From: Lentibacillus populi
Lineage (GTDB): Bacteria; Bacillota; Bacilli; Bacillales; Amphibacillaceae
DNA length: 64,000 nt
Direction of reading: 5' to 3'
Assembly: GCA_014642895.1 (NCBI GenBank)
Contig: BMJD01000010.1
Coordinates: 1-64,000 of the forward strand
Shown: in pieces, positions 1-9,500 of the stretch
How the letters are laid out: every line of letters begins with the position of its first letter
How positions within the stretch are numbered: position 1 is the first letter of the stretch
Notes under the pieces: model-generated
Databases searched by the model: none
Told to the model about the DNA's origin: nothing
Seen by the model: only the letters and a program-made list of their open reading frames with translations
Made by a program: the position numbers and the translations under genes

Positions 1-141
1 CCTATTCATTATAAAGGATTTTTTGTTGTCTAGACAGTTAAAAATTGAACATTACCAACATTTTTTATTATTAGTTATAATTAATGCAACGCTAGTGATC
101 CATTTGAAAGGGAAACTAATTATAAAAAGGATCTGTTAAAA

Positions 142-291
142 ATGGAAAAAAATAAGACAAAAGACCCAGAACTTGCAACATTTACACTGCTAAATCCGGA
201 TTTTTATACAGTAGAGAGCAGGGAAGCGATTGAGGAGAACCTGAGCAAAGACAACGAATTAACGGATAATGAAACGAATGATAGTTTGTGA
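142..291 (+). CDS. small hypothetical protein upstream of comK
   Basis: A 49-residue open frame begins with ATG about 9 bases after an AAAAGGA ribosome site and ends with TGA about 110 bases before comK. The product is acidic and hydrophilic in its second half, with no membrane segment, no cysteine and no motif that I recognise. In B. subtilis a small gene also precedes comK, but I cannot show that this is its homologue. It could be a real small gene or a chance frame; the good ribosome site and the absence of any other gene here favour a real one. Confidence 0.45.
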   Translation: MEKNKTKDPELATFTLLNPDFYTVESREAIEENLSKDNELTDNETNDSL

Positions 292-311
292 ACAAATTGT
301 GAACTTATACG

Positions 312-324
312 AAAATTTGATTTT
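312..324 (+). promoter_or_regulatory. ComK-box (AT-box) in the comK promoter
   Basis: The sequence reads AAAA, five bases (TTTGA), TTTT, which is exactly the AT-box half-site of ComK. It lies about 80 bases before the comK start in AT-rich DNA. ComK of B. subtilis binds pairs of such boxes, including those in its own promoter. I see only one perfect box, so autoregulation is an inference. Confidence 0.5.
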
Positions 325-401
325 TATAGTATCTTTTTACCTATATTTTTGGTAAATTAGTAAATAAGCCTCTTTCTTTTCATGGAACATGGAAAGGATG
401 G

Positions 402-941
402 ATGAGAAAAATGTTTAATGATTATCTTTTCTACCCAGCATATGAAATTACTCCTTTGACAATGGCCGTATTAGTTCAGCGTGGTAAAACGAAAACAGGA
501 AAAGTATCAACATGTATTTTAGAAGAGCAGGAAGAAATCATTGTTGAACAAACCCCTACGAAAATCATTGATTATGCCTGCAAGTTCTTCGGGTCGAGCC
601 TAAAAGGGAGACAGGAAGGAACGAGGGATATTTGCGGGATCACGCATAAGGCACCAATTTCGATTGATCCGGCTAGTGGCATGTATTTCTTTCCCACGAC
701 ATCACCATCAAGTGAAAAATGTTCATGGATTGCTCACTCTCATATTGACCAGGTGAATAAAGCTGCCAATCAATGTACGGAAGTGTTATTTAAAACCGGC
801 AAGAAAATAGTTCTGGAAGTTTCATTCGGTTCGGTGTTAAATCAAATCCAGCGAACGGCACAATTTCGTTACTTATTGGACAATCGGATCAAATATTTGC
901 AGAAGCAAACGGTTGAAATGGTTGCAGAGCCTTATGCATAA
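402..941 (+). CDS. comK: competence transcription factor ComK
   Basis: The 179-residue product is ComK, the DNA-binding master activator of late competence genes (DNA uptake and recombination). The diagnostic middle section is present: a CKFFGSSLKGR stretch (about residues 61-71), then ITHKAPISIDP, then a FFPTTSP segment and CSWIAHSHI. The protein is slightly shorter than B. subtilis ComK (192 residues) at the C-terminus. The start at 402 follows GGAAAGGATGG; a second ATG nine bases later is possible and has better ribosome-site spacing. A perfect AT-box lies upstream. The recombination genes addAB lie 2 kb downstream, and med, a positive regulator of comK in B. subtilis, is at 53.3 kb. The 3' end overlaps a convergent gene by 53 bases. 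Confidence 0.95.
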   Translation: MRKMFNDYLFYPAYEITPLTMAVLVQRGKTKTGKVSTCILEEQEEIIVEQTPTKIIDYACKFFGSSLKGRQEGTRDICGITHKAPISIDPASGMYFFPTTSPSSEKCSWIAHSHIDQVNKAANQCTEVLFKTGKKIVLEVSFGSVLNQIQRTAQFRYLLDNRIKYLQKQTVEMVAEPYA

Positions 942-1278
942 GCTCTTGAATAATTGCTTTTACCTTTTTTCGGATAGCCGGGTTAAAATAATTCCGTTTT
1001 TCTTCACGCCCTTGGCAAAGGAAGAGATAAGAAGAAAAAGAATCATTTTGATTTAAGGTAACGACTTTTATATCTTTTTTCTTCATTACTTCCTGTAACT
1101 TCCTTCGTTCTTCAGTTGCTTCCGCTGTCATTTTTTCCAGAAGTTCAAGATAAGGCTCTTTAATTTTGAAAGCTCCGGATTGTATTTCCTGAATGTCTTG
1201 CTGAATGACGATTAATGCCATGGAAAGAAATAAAAAGCTTGATGCTACATCTATTTCCTCATCACTAAGATAGCGCAT
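889..1278 (-). CDS. conserved hypothetical protein convergent with comK
   Basis: I do not recognise this 129-residue protein. The chosen start (MRYLSDEE) has a GAGGGG ribosome site 8 bases upstream; the longer frame up to 1344 lacks one. The sequence begins with an acidic stretch and a hydrophobic helix (SSFLFLSMALIVI), followed by a long charged helical region rich in Glu and Lys, and ends in a basic segment with KKVKAIIQELMHKAL. There are no metal-binding or catalytic signatures. Its last 53 bases overlap the 3' end of comK on the other strand, so the two transcripts are complementary there. Confidence 0.6.
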   Translation of the reverse strand: MRYLSDEEIDVASSFLFLSMALIVIQQDIQEIQSGAFKIKEPYLELLEKMTAEATEERRKLQEVMKKKDIKVVTLNQNDSFSSYLFLCQGREEKRNYFNPAIRKKVKAIIQELMHKALQPFQPFASANI

Positions 1279-1489
1279 AAGCAATCCCCTCTCAGGAACG
1301 TTTGTTCTATAACTATTATATGATAAAATAAGTAAAAAATACACTAAAAATATAATTTTTGTTCATAATGAAAAGAAAGAGGCAAAAAAGCGGCAATTAT
1401 TGCTATGCAGATGAAGACAATTACTTTAAAATAAATATAGCAAAACTGTTTAACTTGGCGCTTTACTTGTGTGAGGGGATTTTAACGAA

Positions 1490-2146
1490 ATGTATCTACT
1501 AGACATCAGCATAACAAATTGGCGAATGATTATTGAAAATGACTTACTGGACGAGTATATTCAACAGCTTCTAAACAATTATGAAAAATTGGGCCCGCTG
1601 CCGGGGATATTGCTGCCGTTTCTGGAAGCCTTTTTACCGTTTTTACCGTTAGTCGTGTTTGTTTTTGCAAATTCTGCTGCATATGGGCTGTTTCAAGGTT
1701 TTTTATTGTCCTGGTTAGGATCAAGCCTTGGCGCAATCCTTGTGTTTATTATTGTCCGCAAACTGGGGAAAAAGCGGATTTTTAAAGCTGTACGGAAAAA
1801 TAAACAGGTACATAAAGTAACAGCGTGGCTTGAACGGCACGGTTTTGGGCCGTTATTTTTACTCATGTGTTTTCCGTTTTCCCCATCATCCGTCATCAAT
1901 ATTGTTGCCGGGCTGTCGAAAATCAGCCTGCAGCAATTTGTCTTGGCAGTTATCATGGGAAAGTCAGTTATGATCTTTACAATGGCATATGTTGGGGCAA
2001 GTATTATGTCATTTGCAGAGAATCCTGTCCGAACAATCATTGTAGGCATTTGTATCGCGTTATTTTGGGTGTTAGGAAAATATATTGAAAAAAGGTTGCA
2101 AAGAAGAGCGGAGGAAAGAGATGCATCGCAGCATAACGGTGATTAA
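1490..2146 (+). CDS. TVP38/TMEM64 (DedA-like) family membrane protein, YhjE-like
   Basis: The 218-residue integral membrane protein belongs to the SNARE-associated/TVP38 family (DedA superfamily), whose members are implicated in lipid flipping and membrane homeostasis. Hydrophobic segments sit at about residues 40-70, 70-90, 125-150, 150-180 and 185-200. The family signature FPFSPSSVINIVAGLSKIS lies near residue 128. The C-terminus is basic and cytosolic in appearance. It is followed after 53 bases by a type I signal peptidase, the same order as yhjE-sipV in B. subtilis, which supports a YhjE-type assignment. The exact substrate is unknown. Confidence 0.85.
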   Translation: MYLLDISITNWRMIIENDLLDEYIQQLLNNYEKLGPLPGILLPFLEAFLPFLPLVVFVFANSAAYGLFQGFLLSWLGSSLGAILVFIIVRKLGKKRIFKAVRKNKQVHKVTAWLERHGFGPLFLLMCFPFSPSSVINIVAGLSKISLQQFVLAVIMGKSVMIFTMAYVGASIMSFAENPVRTIIVGICIALFWVLGKYIEKRLQRRAEERDASQHNGD

Positions 2147-2199
2147 ACAGGACAAAAACAGGGTATGATGTAAAAGAGAATAACCCTGGAGGAAAGACA

Positions 2200-2751
2200 A
2201 TGAAAAGATTAAATTACCGTAAAATTATTTCGGTCATTTTCTTTGCCATCGTTTTAGCGATCATCTTCCGGACTGTATTGTTTGCAAGCTATGTTGTTGA
2301 TGGTGAATCAATGGAACCGACACTAAACGATGGAAATTTGCTAATGGTTAATAAGGTAGTCTATAACTTAAAAGATGTTGATCGTTTTGATGTTATCGTT
2401 TTTCATGCAAATAAGCAGAACGATTATGTGAAACGGGTAATTGGTTTGCCTGGAGATGAAATTGTCTATCAAGATGATAAGCTGTATATTAATGGGAAAT
2501 ATGTAGAAGAAAATTTTCTTGAGCCATTTAGAGATGTAAACGAAGCGACACCATTTACGAAAGATTTTGCATTACAGGAAATAACGGGAGCTAGCAAGGT
2601 GCCAGAAGGAAAATTATTTGTCATGGGTGATAATCGGGATAATAGCCTTGACAGCAGATCATTCGGTTTTATTTCGGTTGAACAGCTTGTCGGCAAGGTA
2701 GATATTAAATATTGGCCACTGTCACAGGCAAGTTTCAGTTTGGGAAAATAA
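2200..2751 (+). CDS. type I signal peptidase (SipV-like)
   Basis: This membrane-anchored serine protease of 183 residues removes signal peptides from exported proteins. It has one N-terminal membrane segment (about residues 9-30) and the expected catalytic dyad: Ser37 in GESMEPTL and Lys78 in YVKRVIGLPGDE. The box-E motif GDNRDNSLDSR lies near residue 148. The length is typical of Gram-positive P-type peptidases. A GGAGG ribosome site precedes the ATG. Position next to a yhjE-like gene suggests sipV. A strong hairpin at 2981-3027 could end its transcript. Confidence 0.95.
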   Translation: MKRLNYRKIISVIFFAIVLAIIFRTVLFASYVVDGESMEPTLNDGNLLMVNKVVYNLKDVDRFDVIVFHANKQNDYVKRVIGLPGDEIVYQDDKLYINGKYVEENFLEPFRDVNEATPFTKDFALQEITGASKVPEGKLFVMGDNRDNSLDSRSFGFISVEQLVGKVDIKYWPLSQASFSLGK

Positions 2752-2867
2752 AGGCGGAAGCACACTAGTGGAGCATGGCTGAAATGTATAACCCGTTATT
2801 GAATTGCCCGATTCTAGTGTTTGGCATAAAAATATATTAGGATAGTGGATTGGTTAATTCAGCAATG

Positions 2868-2905
2868 TTTCACTAGCCGCTGCTGGAGCTGGACGTGGCC
2901 AAACA
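2868..2905 (-). repeat. remnant of the GC-rich dispersed repeat
   Basis: On the minus strand this stretch contains GGCCACGTCCAGCTCCAGC followed by AGCGGCTAGTG, the 5' end of the dispersed repeat found whole at 10.8, 17.0 and 51.0-51.5 kb. Only about 38 bases remain, so it is a decayed or truncated copy. The rest of the sipV-addB gap (2752-3095) holds a terminator-like hairpin and no gene. Confidence 0.6.
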
Positions 2906-2980
2906 TGAATACCTAGTTATCCATGGAAGCACACTATGGAGTTCTTTCACAAGTAAGTTACAGTCTAAGTCTGAGAGTAT

Positions 2981-3027
2981 AATAAAGCTTCTTTCTTTGA
3001 TAAAATAGGAAAGAAGCTTTATTTTTT
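2981..3027 (+). terminator. rho-independent terminator after sipV-like gene
   Basis: AATAAAGCTTCTTTC and GAAAGAAGCTTTATT form a near-perfect stem followed by a run of T on the plus strand. It separates the signal peptidase gene from addB. Confidence 0.85.
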
Positions 3028-3095
3028 GATGGAAAATGTCTTTTGGTGAGAATAAGACGATTTAAAATAGATGCCATGTTAGGGGGATTTTTACA

Positions 3096-6000
3096 GTGGG
3101 GATACGATTTTTACTGGGGAAGGCTAGTACAGGGAAAAGCGGCAGAATACTTGACGAAATCAAACAAAAGCTGGAAGAAGATCCACGAGGTGCACCAATA
3201 TTTTACATTGTTCCGGATCAAATGACGTTTCAGCAGGAATATGCATTGTTTCGTGATGAAACGATCCATGGCAGTACGCGTGCCAATGTTGTCAGTTTTT
3301 CCCGGCTAGCATGGCGGGTTTTACAGGAAACTGGCGGGGGAACAAGGCAGTTTATTAGTTCAACGGGTATGCAAATGATGCTAAGAAAGATTATAGAAGA
3401 AAAACAATCGGAATGGAACGTTTTTCAAAAAGCAATGGAAAAGCAAGGATTTCTGGAGCAATTGGAAAAAATAATTACCGAATTTAAACGGTATAGTATT
3501 ACCCCCGAAATGCTGAAAATGGAAATAGAGCAAATAAATCAGTTTACACATAAAGAACCTGGTGAAGCGGCATTAACGAATAAGCTTCAGGACTTAACTT
3601 ATTTATACGAAAAATTATCCATTACGCTGCAAGATAAATATATTGATAGTGAGGATCAATTGCAATTGCTGGCGGAAAAAGCAGGACAAGCCTCACTTCT
3701 GGATAAAGCGGATATCTATTTCGACGGGTTTCACCGCTTTACACCACAGGAGCTCTTCGTAGTCGAGGCATTAATGAAAAAGGCAAGCCATGTTACGATT
3801 GCTCTGACCATTGATGACCCGGAAGATACCGCTGTTTCTGAACTGGATTTGTTTTATCAGACGAAGGAAACCTACCAATTACTCCGGACAATTGCCAGAG
3901 AAAATCAGGTTGCTGTTGAAGACACAATTGTATTGCGTCCAGCACATGGCAGATTTAGAGATAATCCTGCTTTTCTCCATTTGGAAGCAAATTTTGATGT
4001 GCGACCCGCCCCTGAATTTCATGGTGATGTACCGATTCAAATTGCTGAGGCTGTCCATCCACGGGCAGAAGTCGAAGGAGCTGCTCAGGAAATTATTCGG
4101 CTTGTAAGGGAAGAACATTACCGTTATCGGGACATCGCGATATTTATCAGGCAATCGGAAAATTACCATGACTTGATTGCTACGATATTCGAGGATTACG
4201 GTATTCCTGTTTTTATCGATGAAAAACGGACAATGCTGAATCATTCGCTGATAGAGCTGATCCGTTCCGCTTTCGATATTGTTGAGGGGAACTGGCGCTA
4301 TGATGCTATTTTTCGCGTGCTGAAGACAGGCTTTATTCCTGTTTCGGATAAACGATACCCTTTAACGGACGATGCGATTGATGAATTGGAAAATTATGTA
4401 TTGGAATACGGGATTCGTTCACGAACACGCTGGACGAGTGATAAAGATTGGATATTCCAGCGGTTTCGCGGGTTTGATCAAACTGCCCAAACAGATGGCG
4501 AAAAAGAAATGCAGCAGCGGATTAATGCATACCGCAAACAAGTGGCAAGGGCATTAAAACCGTTTGATGATCAAATCCGGCAAGCGGGTACAGTAAAGGA
4601 AATGTGCCAGGTTTTGTTTCAATGGATGGAACAGCTTCATGTCCCGCAGCGCCTTGAACAAATGCGTGATGTGTTTGATGATGCTGGACAGATTGAAAAA
4701 GGTCGTGAGCAGGAACAAGTGTGGAATGCGGTCGTTCAGCTGCTTGACGAAATGGTCGAAATCATCGGGGATGAAACGATGGATCTAACAACATTTCGTT
4801 CGACACTTGATGCCGGGTTTGATTCGCTGAAATTTGCCCATGTGCCGCCAAGCATCGATCATGTTATCGTTGGAACTATTGATCGTTCGCGGATTAGCGG
4901 GATGAAATGTGCATTCTTGCTAGGCGTAAATGATGGTGTTTGGCCAATGAAGCCACAAGCTGACGGGATGATTAATGAAAGAGAACGGGAACTCCTGGCA
5001 GAGCATGGCTTACGGTTGGCTGAAAGCAGTAAGCGGCAATTACTGGATGACTGGTTTTACATGTATCTTGCGTTTACTGCAGTAAGTGATCAACTATGGA
5101 TCAGTTATCCACTGAGTGATGAGGATGGGAAAGCGAAAATGCCTTCACAATTGATTAAACGGATGGAGGATTTGTTTCCTGCCTGCTGTGATCACCTGCT
5201 GCTTCAGGATCCCGATGAACTAGTGGAGGCTGACCGGTTTATTACGACACCAATTAAAACAAGGTCAGCGTTAACAGCCCAGCTTGCCCGTCATCGGAAG
5301 GGATACCCGGTACAGCCGATCTGGTGGCATGTGCTCAATTGGTATATAAAAACAAGTGAAAAATACGGAACAACTTATACGATTTTGCAAAGCTTGTATT
5401 ACCAGAATAAACCGGTCAATCTATCAAAACGAACAACGGAAAAATTGTATCCAAAGCAAGTAAAAGCAAGTGTGTCAAGAATGGAAATGTATTATCGCTG
5501 TTCCTATCAGCATTTTGCTAAGTACAGTTTAGGACTTGATGAGCGGAAAACATACCAATTGGATGCACCTGATATTGGCCAGCTTTTTCATGAGGCATTG
5601 AAAAAAATAACCGAATGGATTCAAGCTGAAGGAAAAGATTTTGCCCAATTAAGCAAAATCGACACTGCCACCTATGCGCAAAAAGCGGTAACGAAATTGG
5701 CACCGATTTTACAGCATCAGATTTTGCACAGTTCGAACAGGTATCACTATATACAGCAAAAACTGGAGGAGGTTATTGCCAGAGCTGCATATGTTTTAAG
5801 TGAACAGGCGCGCCAAAGCAATTTTTCACCAATTGGTCTGGAGCTTGGTTTTGGAGAAAAACAAACACTGAAACCGGTCAGATTGCCGCTTGCCAATGGG
5901 TTTGAATTAATGCTTGGCGGGCGAATTGACCGGGTTGACAAGGCTATCAATCAGGAAAACCTGTTTCTCAGGATTATCGATTATAAATCAAGTGCAAAGG

Positions 6001-6587
6001 GGTTAAATCTTGTTGAAGTGTATTACGGCCTCACATTGCAGATGCTCGCTTATTTGGATGTTGTTCTGTCACAGTCGGAGCAATGGCTTGGAGTCAAAGC
6101 AACGCCAGCGGGAGTACTTTATTTCCATGTGCATAATCCAATGATTTCGGCAAAGCAAAACATGAATGATCAGGATATTGACAATGAACTTTTTAAAAAA
6201 TATAAAATGCAGGGATTGCTTCTCGCTAATGAAGACACGGTAAAAATGATGGATACATCACTGGAATCGGGGACAAGCCAAATTGTCCCAGCAGGGGTAA
6301 AGAAAAATGGGGGATTTTATGCAAGCTCTCATGTTGCGGACCAGGAAACATTTCAAATCCTCCAAGGTCATATTCAACAGTTAATGATTAATGCGGGTAT
6401 TGATATGACGGAAGGTGGCGTCCACTTAAACCCGTATCAGCATAAACAGAAAAACGCCTGTACATTTTGCTCATTTAGCTCCGTCTGTCAATTTGACCCG
6501 AGTCTGGACGAGAATAATTTCCGCAAGCTAACCGAAATGAAAGAAGACGACATCATCGAAAAACTGCGGAAAGACGGGGGAGTATAA
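3096..6587 (+). CDS. addB: AddB, ATP-dependent helicase/nuclease subunit B
   Basis: AddB is the second subunit of the AddAB helicase-nuclease, which processes double-strand breaks for RecA-dependent repair and transformation. The 1163-residue length is typical. The N-terminus has the Walker-A-like GKASTGKS (residues 8-15). The C-terminal RecB-type nuclease has IIDYK with Asp962 and Lys964. The four iron-sulfur cysteines that pin this domain are present: Cys802 (YYRCSYQH) and Cys1122, Cys1125 and Cys1131 (CTFCSFSSVC). The start is GTG, chosen because AGGGGGA lies 8 bases upstream and because B. subtilis AddB begins similarly. addA follows after one base, so the two are cotranscribed. Confidence 0.97.
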   Translation: MGIRFLLGKASTGKSGRILDEIKQKLEEDPRGAPIFYIVPDQMTFQQEYALFRDETIHGSTRANVVSFSRLAWRVLQETGGGTRQFISSTGMQMMLRKIIEEKQSEWNVFQKAMEKQGFLEQLEKIITEFKRYSITPEMLKMEIEQINQFTHKEPGEAALTNKLQDLTYLYEKLSITLQDKYIDSEDQLQLLAEKAGQASLLDKADIYFDGFHRFTPQELFVVEALMKKASHVTIALTIDDPEDTAVSELDLFYQTKETYQLLRTIARENQVAVEDTIVLRPAHGRFRDNPAFLHLEANFDVRPAPEFHGDVPIQIAEAVHPRAEVEGAAQEIIRLVREEHYRYRDIAIFIRQSENYHDLIATIFEDYGIPVFIDEKRTMLNHSLIELIRSAFDIVEGNWRYDAIFRVLKTGFIPVSDKRYPLTDDAIDELENYVLEYGIRSRTRWTSDKDWIFQRFRGFDQTAQTDGEKEMQQRINAYRKQVARALKPFDDQIRQAGTVKEMCQVLFQWMEQLHVPQRLEQMRDVFDDAGQIEKGREQEQVWNAVVQLLDEMVEIIGDETMDLTTFRSTLDAGFDSLKFAHVPPSIDHVIVGTIDRSRISGMKCAFLLGVNDGVWPMKPQADGMINERERELLAEHGLRLAESSKRQLLDDWFYMYLAFTAVSDQLWISYPLSDEDGKAKMPSQLIKRMEDLFPACCDHLLLQDPDELVEADRFITTPIKTRSALTAQLARHRKGYPVQPIWWHVLNWYIKTSEKYGTTYTILQSLYYQNKPVNLSKRTTEKLYPKQVKASVSRMEMYYRCSYQHFAKYSLGLDERKTYQLDAPDIGQLFHEALKKITEWIQAEGKDFAQLSKIDTATYAQKAVTKLAPILQHQILHSSNRYHYIQQKLEEVIARAAYVLSEQARQSNFSPIGLELGFGEKQTLKPVRLPLANGFELMLGGRIDRVDKAINQENLFLRIIDYKSSAKGLNLVEVYYGLTLQMLAYLDVVLSQSEQWLGVKATPAGVLYFHVHNPMISAKQNMNDQDIDNELFKKYKMQGLLLANEDTVKMMDTSLESGTSQIVPAGVKKNGGFYASSHVADQETFQILQGHIQQLMINAGIDMTEGGVHLNPYQHKQKNACTFCSFSSVCQFDPSLDENNFRKLTEMKEDDIIEKLRKDGGV

Positions 6588-6588
6588 T

Positions 6589-9500
6589 ATGGTGAATTGG
6601 ACAAACGAGCAGCATAAGGCTATCTATACAGATGGAAGTGATGTACTGGTTGCGGCAGCTGCTGGATCGGGAAAAACTGCCGTACTTGTAGAACGGATTA
6701 TTCAGAAGTTAATTAAACAGGACAATCCGGTTGACATCGATACATTGCTAGTCGTTACCTTTACAAATGCAGCCGCACAGGAAATGCGCAATCGTGTTGG
6801 GCTGGCATTGGAACGGGCACTTGCCGAAAACCCAGCATCAAACCATTTAAAAAAACAATTGTCCCTGTTGCAGCGAGCTTCGATTTCAACATTACATTCC
6901 TTTTGCCTGGATGTGGTGAAACAATATGCCTATTTGCTTGATATTGATCCAGGCTTCCGGATTGCCAATGATATGGAGGCAGATTTAATCAAACAGGAAG
7001 TCATTGCTGATCTGTTTGAGGAATGGTATGGCAAGGAAGGTGATGAACAAGGTCACTTTTTTGCTGTTGTCGATCGTTTTTCCAGCGACCGCAGTGATAT
7101 AGATGTGGAGAATCTCGTACTTGACCTGTATACATTTGCGATGCAAAATCCTTACCCGGAGCGCTGGCTTGATCGTCTGGCGGAAACATACGACGTCAAA
7201 GACGGATGGACAGAAGCCAAATTGCCGTGGCTTTCGATCATGAAGCGGGAAGTAAGCAGCCAACTTGCCGCAATGAAGGAAGAAACGAGCCTCGCTCTTG
7301 GGCTGACGAGAGAAAATGATGGTCCATACCATTATGCTGAAGCAATTGCCGCCGATTTGGCCAACCTGGAAGAAGCATTAGCACAGCTTGAATCATGGGA
7401 CAACCTGCAAGCTTACATGCAACAAAGCACCTTTGCCAATCTATCCAGGAAAAAAGTCGATTGTGACGAAACGAAGAAAAATAAGGTCAAGATGCTCAGA
7501 GACAGCTACAAAAAACGCTGGAATGATATGAAACAAAACTGGTTTACCCGTGATCTTTCGGGTCATATTGCCGATATGCGGGAGCTTGCCCCTGTCATTA
7601 AACAGCTGACGGAGCTTGTCAAACAATTTAAAGTACGATTTACCGAGCAAAAACGGGAAAAAGCGATTGTCGATTTTTCCGATCTAGAACACTATTGTCT
7701 CGAACTGTTAAGCGATACCTCAATGGGGAATGATTATCCTGTGCCGTCAACTGTAGCCAACCATTTTAAAAAGCAGTTTACCGAAGTATTGGTGGACGAG
7801 TATCAGGATACAAATCTGGTGCAGGAGACAATTTTGTCGTTGATCAGTGATCAGGACGGTTCAGGGAATATGTTTATGGTTGGTGATGTGAAACAAAGCA
7901 TCTATCGTTTCCGACATGCTGAGCCGTCCTTGTTTATTGACAAATACAAACGTTTCGCCCAACCGGAAACGAACGGATTACGGATTGACCTGGCAAGTAA
8001 TTTCCGCAGTCGTGAACAGGTGTTAATTGGTGCAAATTATATTTTTCGACAAATTTTGGATGAAAATGTAGGAGAGATTAATTATGATCAGGATGCCGAG
8101 TTAATTTATGCAAACCACATGTACGATTCACTTGACTTTCAAGAATCCGAACCGGAGCTATTAATCATTGACCGTGAAGCACCGGAAGAAAATGAAACAC
8201 AGGAGGATGAACCGGAAAATTATCAAGACCTGGAAAAAGCGCAACTTGAAGCACGAGCATATGCCGAAAAGATTAAAGGCTGGATTGGGCAAAAGGACAA
8301 CCCGCCACTAAAGGTTGTCGATAAAGCAACCCAAACACAACGGGGTATCCAATATCGTGATGTCGTAATTTTATTACGATCGATGACATGGGCGCCAACA
8401 ATTGTTGATGAACTGAAAAAACAAGGTATCCCGGTTTATGCCGAGCTCTCCACTGGCTATTTTGAAGCAATTGAAGTGAAGATTATGCTGAGCTTTCTGA
8501 AGGTCATTGATAATCCAAGACAGGATATTCCGCTCGCATCGATATTGCGGTCTCCGATTGTTGGACTGAACGAGGAGGAATTAGCCAGGATCCGCCTGGC
8601 AGACAGGCGGCATACGTACTATGATGCCTTGAAAAAGTTTAATCGCCAGGAAACAGGAGAGACTGCTGTAAAAATAAACAACTTTTTAGAGCAGCTTAAA
8701 CGGTTTCGTGTTGCCTCAAGGCAGGGAGCATTATCGGAGCTGATCTGGCAAATTTACCGGGAAACTGGCTATTATGATTTTGTCGGCGGTATGCCAGGTG
8801 GACGGCAGCGCCAGGCAAACCTGCGAGCGCTTTATGACCGTGCCCGTGGCTATGAGACTACATCGTTCCGGGGATTATTCCGTTTTTTGCGTTTTATTGA
8901 GCGGATGGAAGAGCGTGGAGAAGACCTAGGTGCAGCAAGGGCGCTTAGTGAGCAGGAAGATGTTGTCCGGATCATGACAATTCATAAAAGCAAGGGACTG
9001 GAATTCCCGGTTGTTATTTTAGGTGCAATGGATAAACAATTTAATATGCAGGATCTCAAACAACGCTATTTATTGCACAAGGATCTTGGTTTTGCCAGTA
9101 AATATATTGATCCGGTAAAACGGATTACATATCCGACCCTGCTTTTTCATGCTTTCCAAAAAGAGAAATTGCGAGAGCTTTTGGCAGAAGAAATGCGGGT
9201 TTTGTATGTTGCTCTGACACGCGCAAAAGAAAAACTGGTAATGGTCGCCAATGTCGCTTCCTTTGAGAAGAAACAAGCAAAATGGCAAAAGATGATCGAT
9301 CATGGTGAATGGGTTTTACCAGCACACTATCGTATGGAAGCAAAAACATATTTGGATTGGGTTGGTCCTGCGCTGCTTCGTCACCAGAAAAATGCTGCAT
9401 TACGAACAGAGGAATTAAGTGATGCTGTTTTGGATGAAATTAAGGTTGATCCATCGGCATGGAACGTTTCCATTGTTCATGGCAGTGAATATGCTAATTT

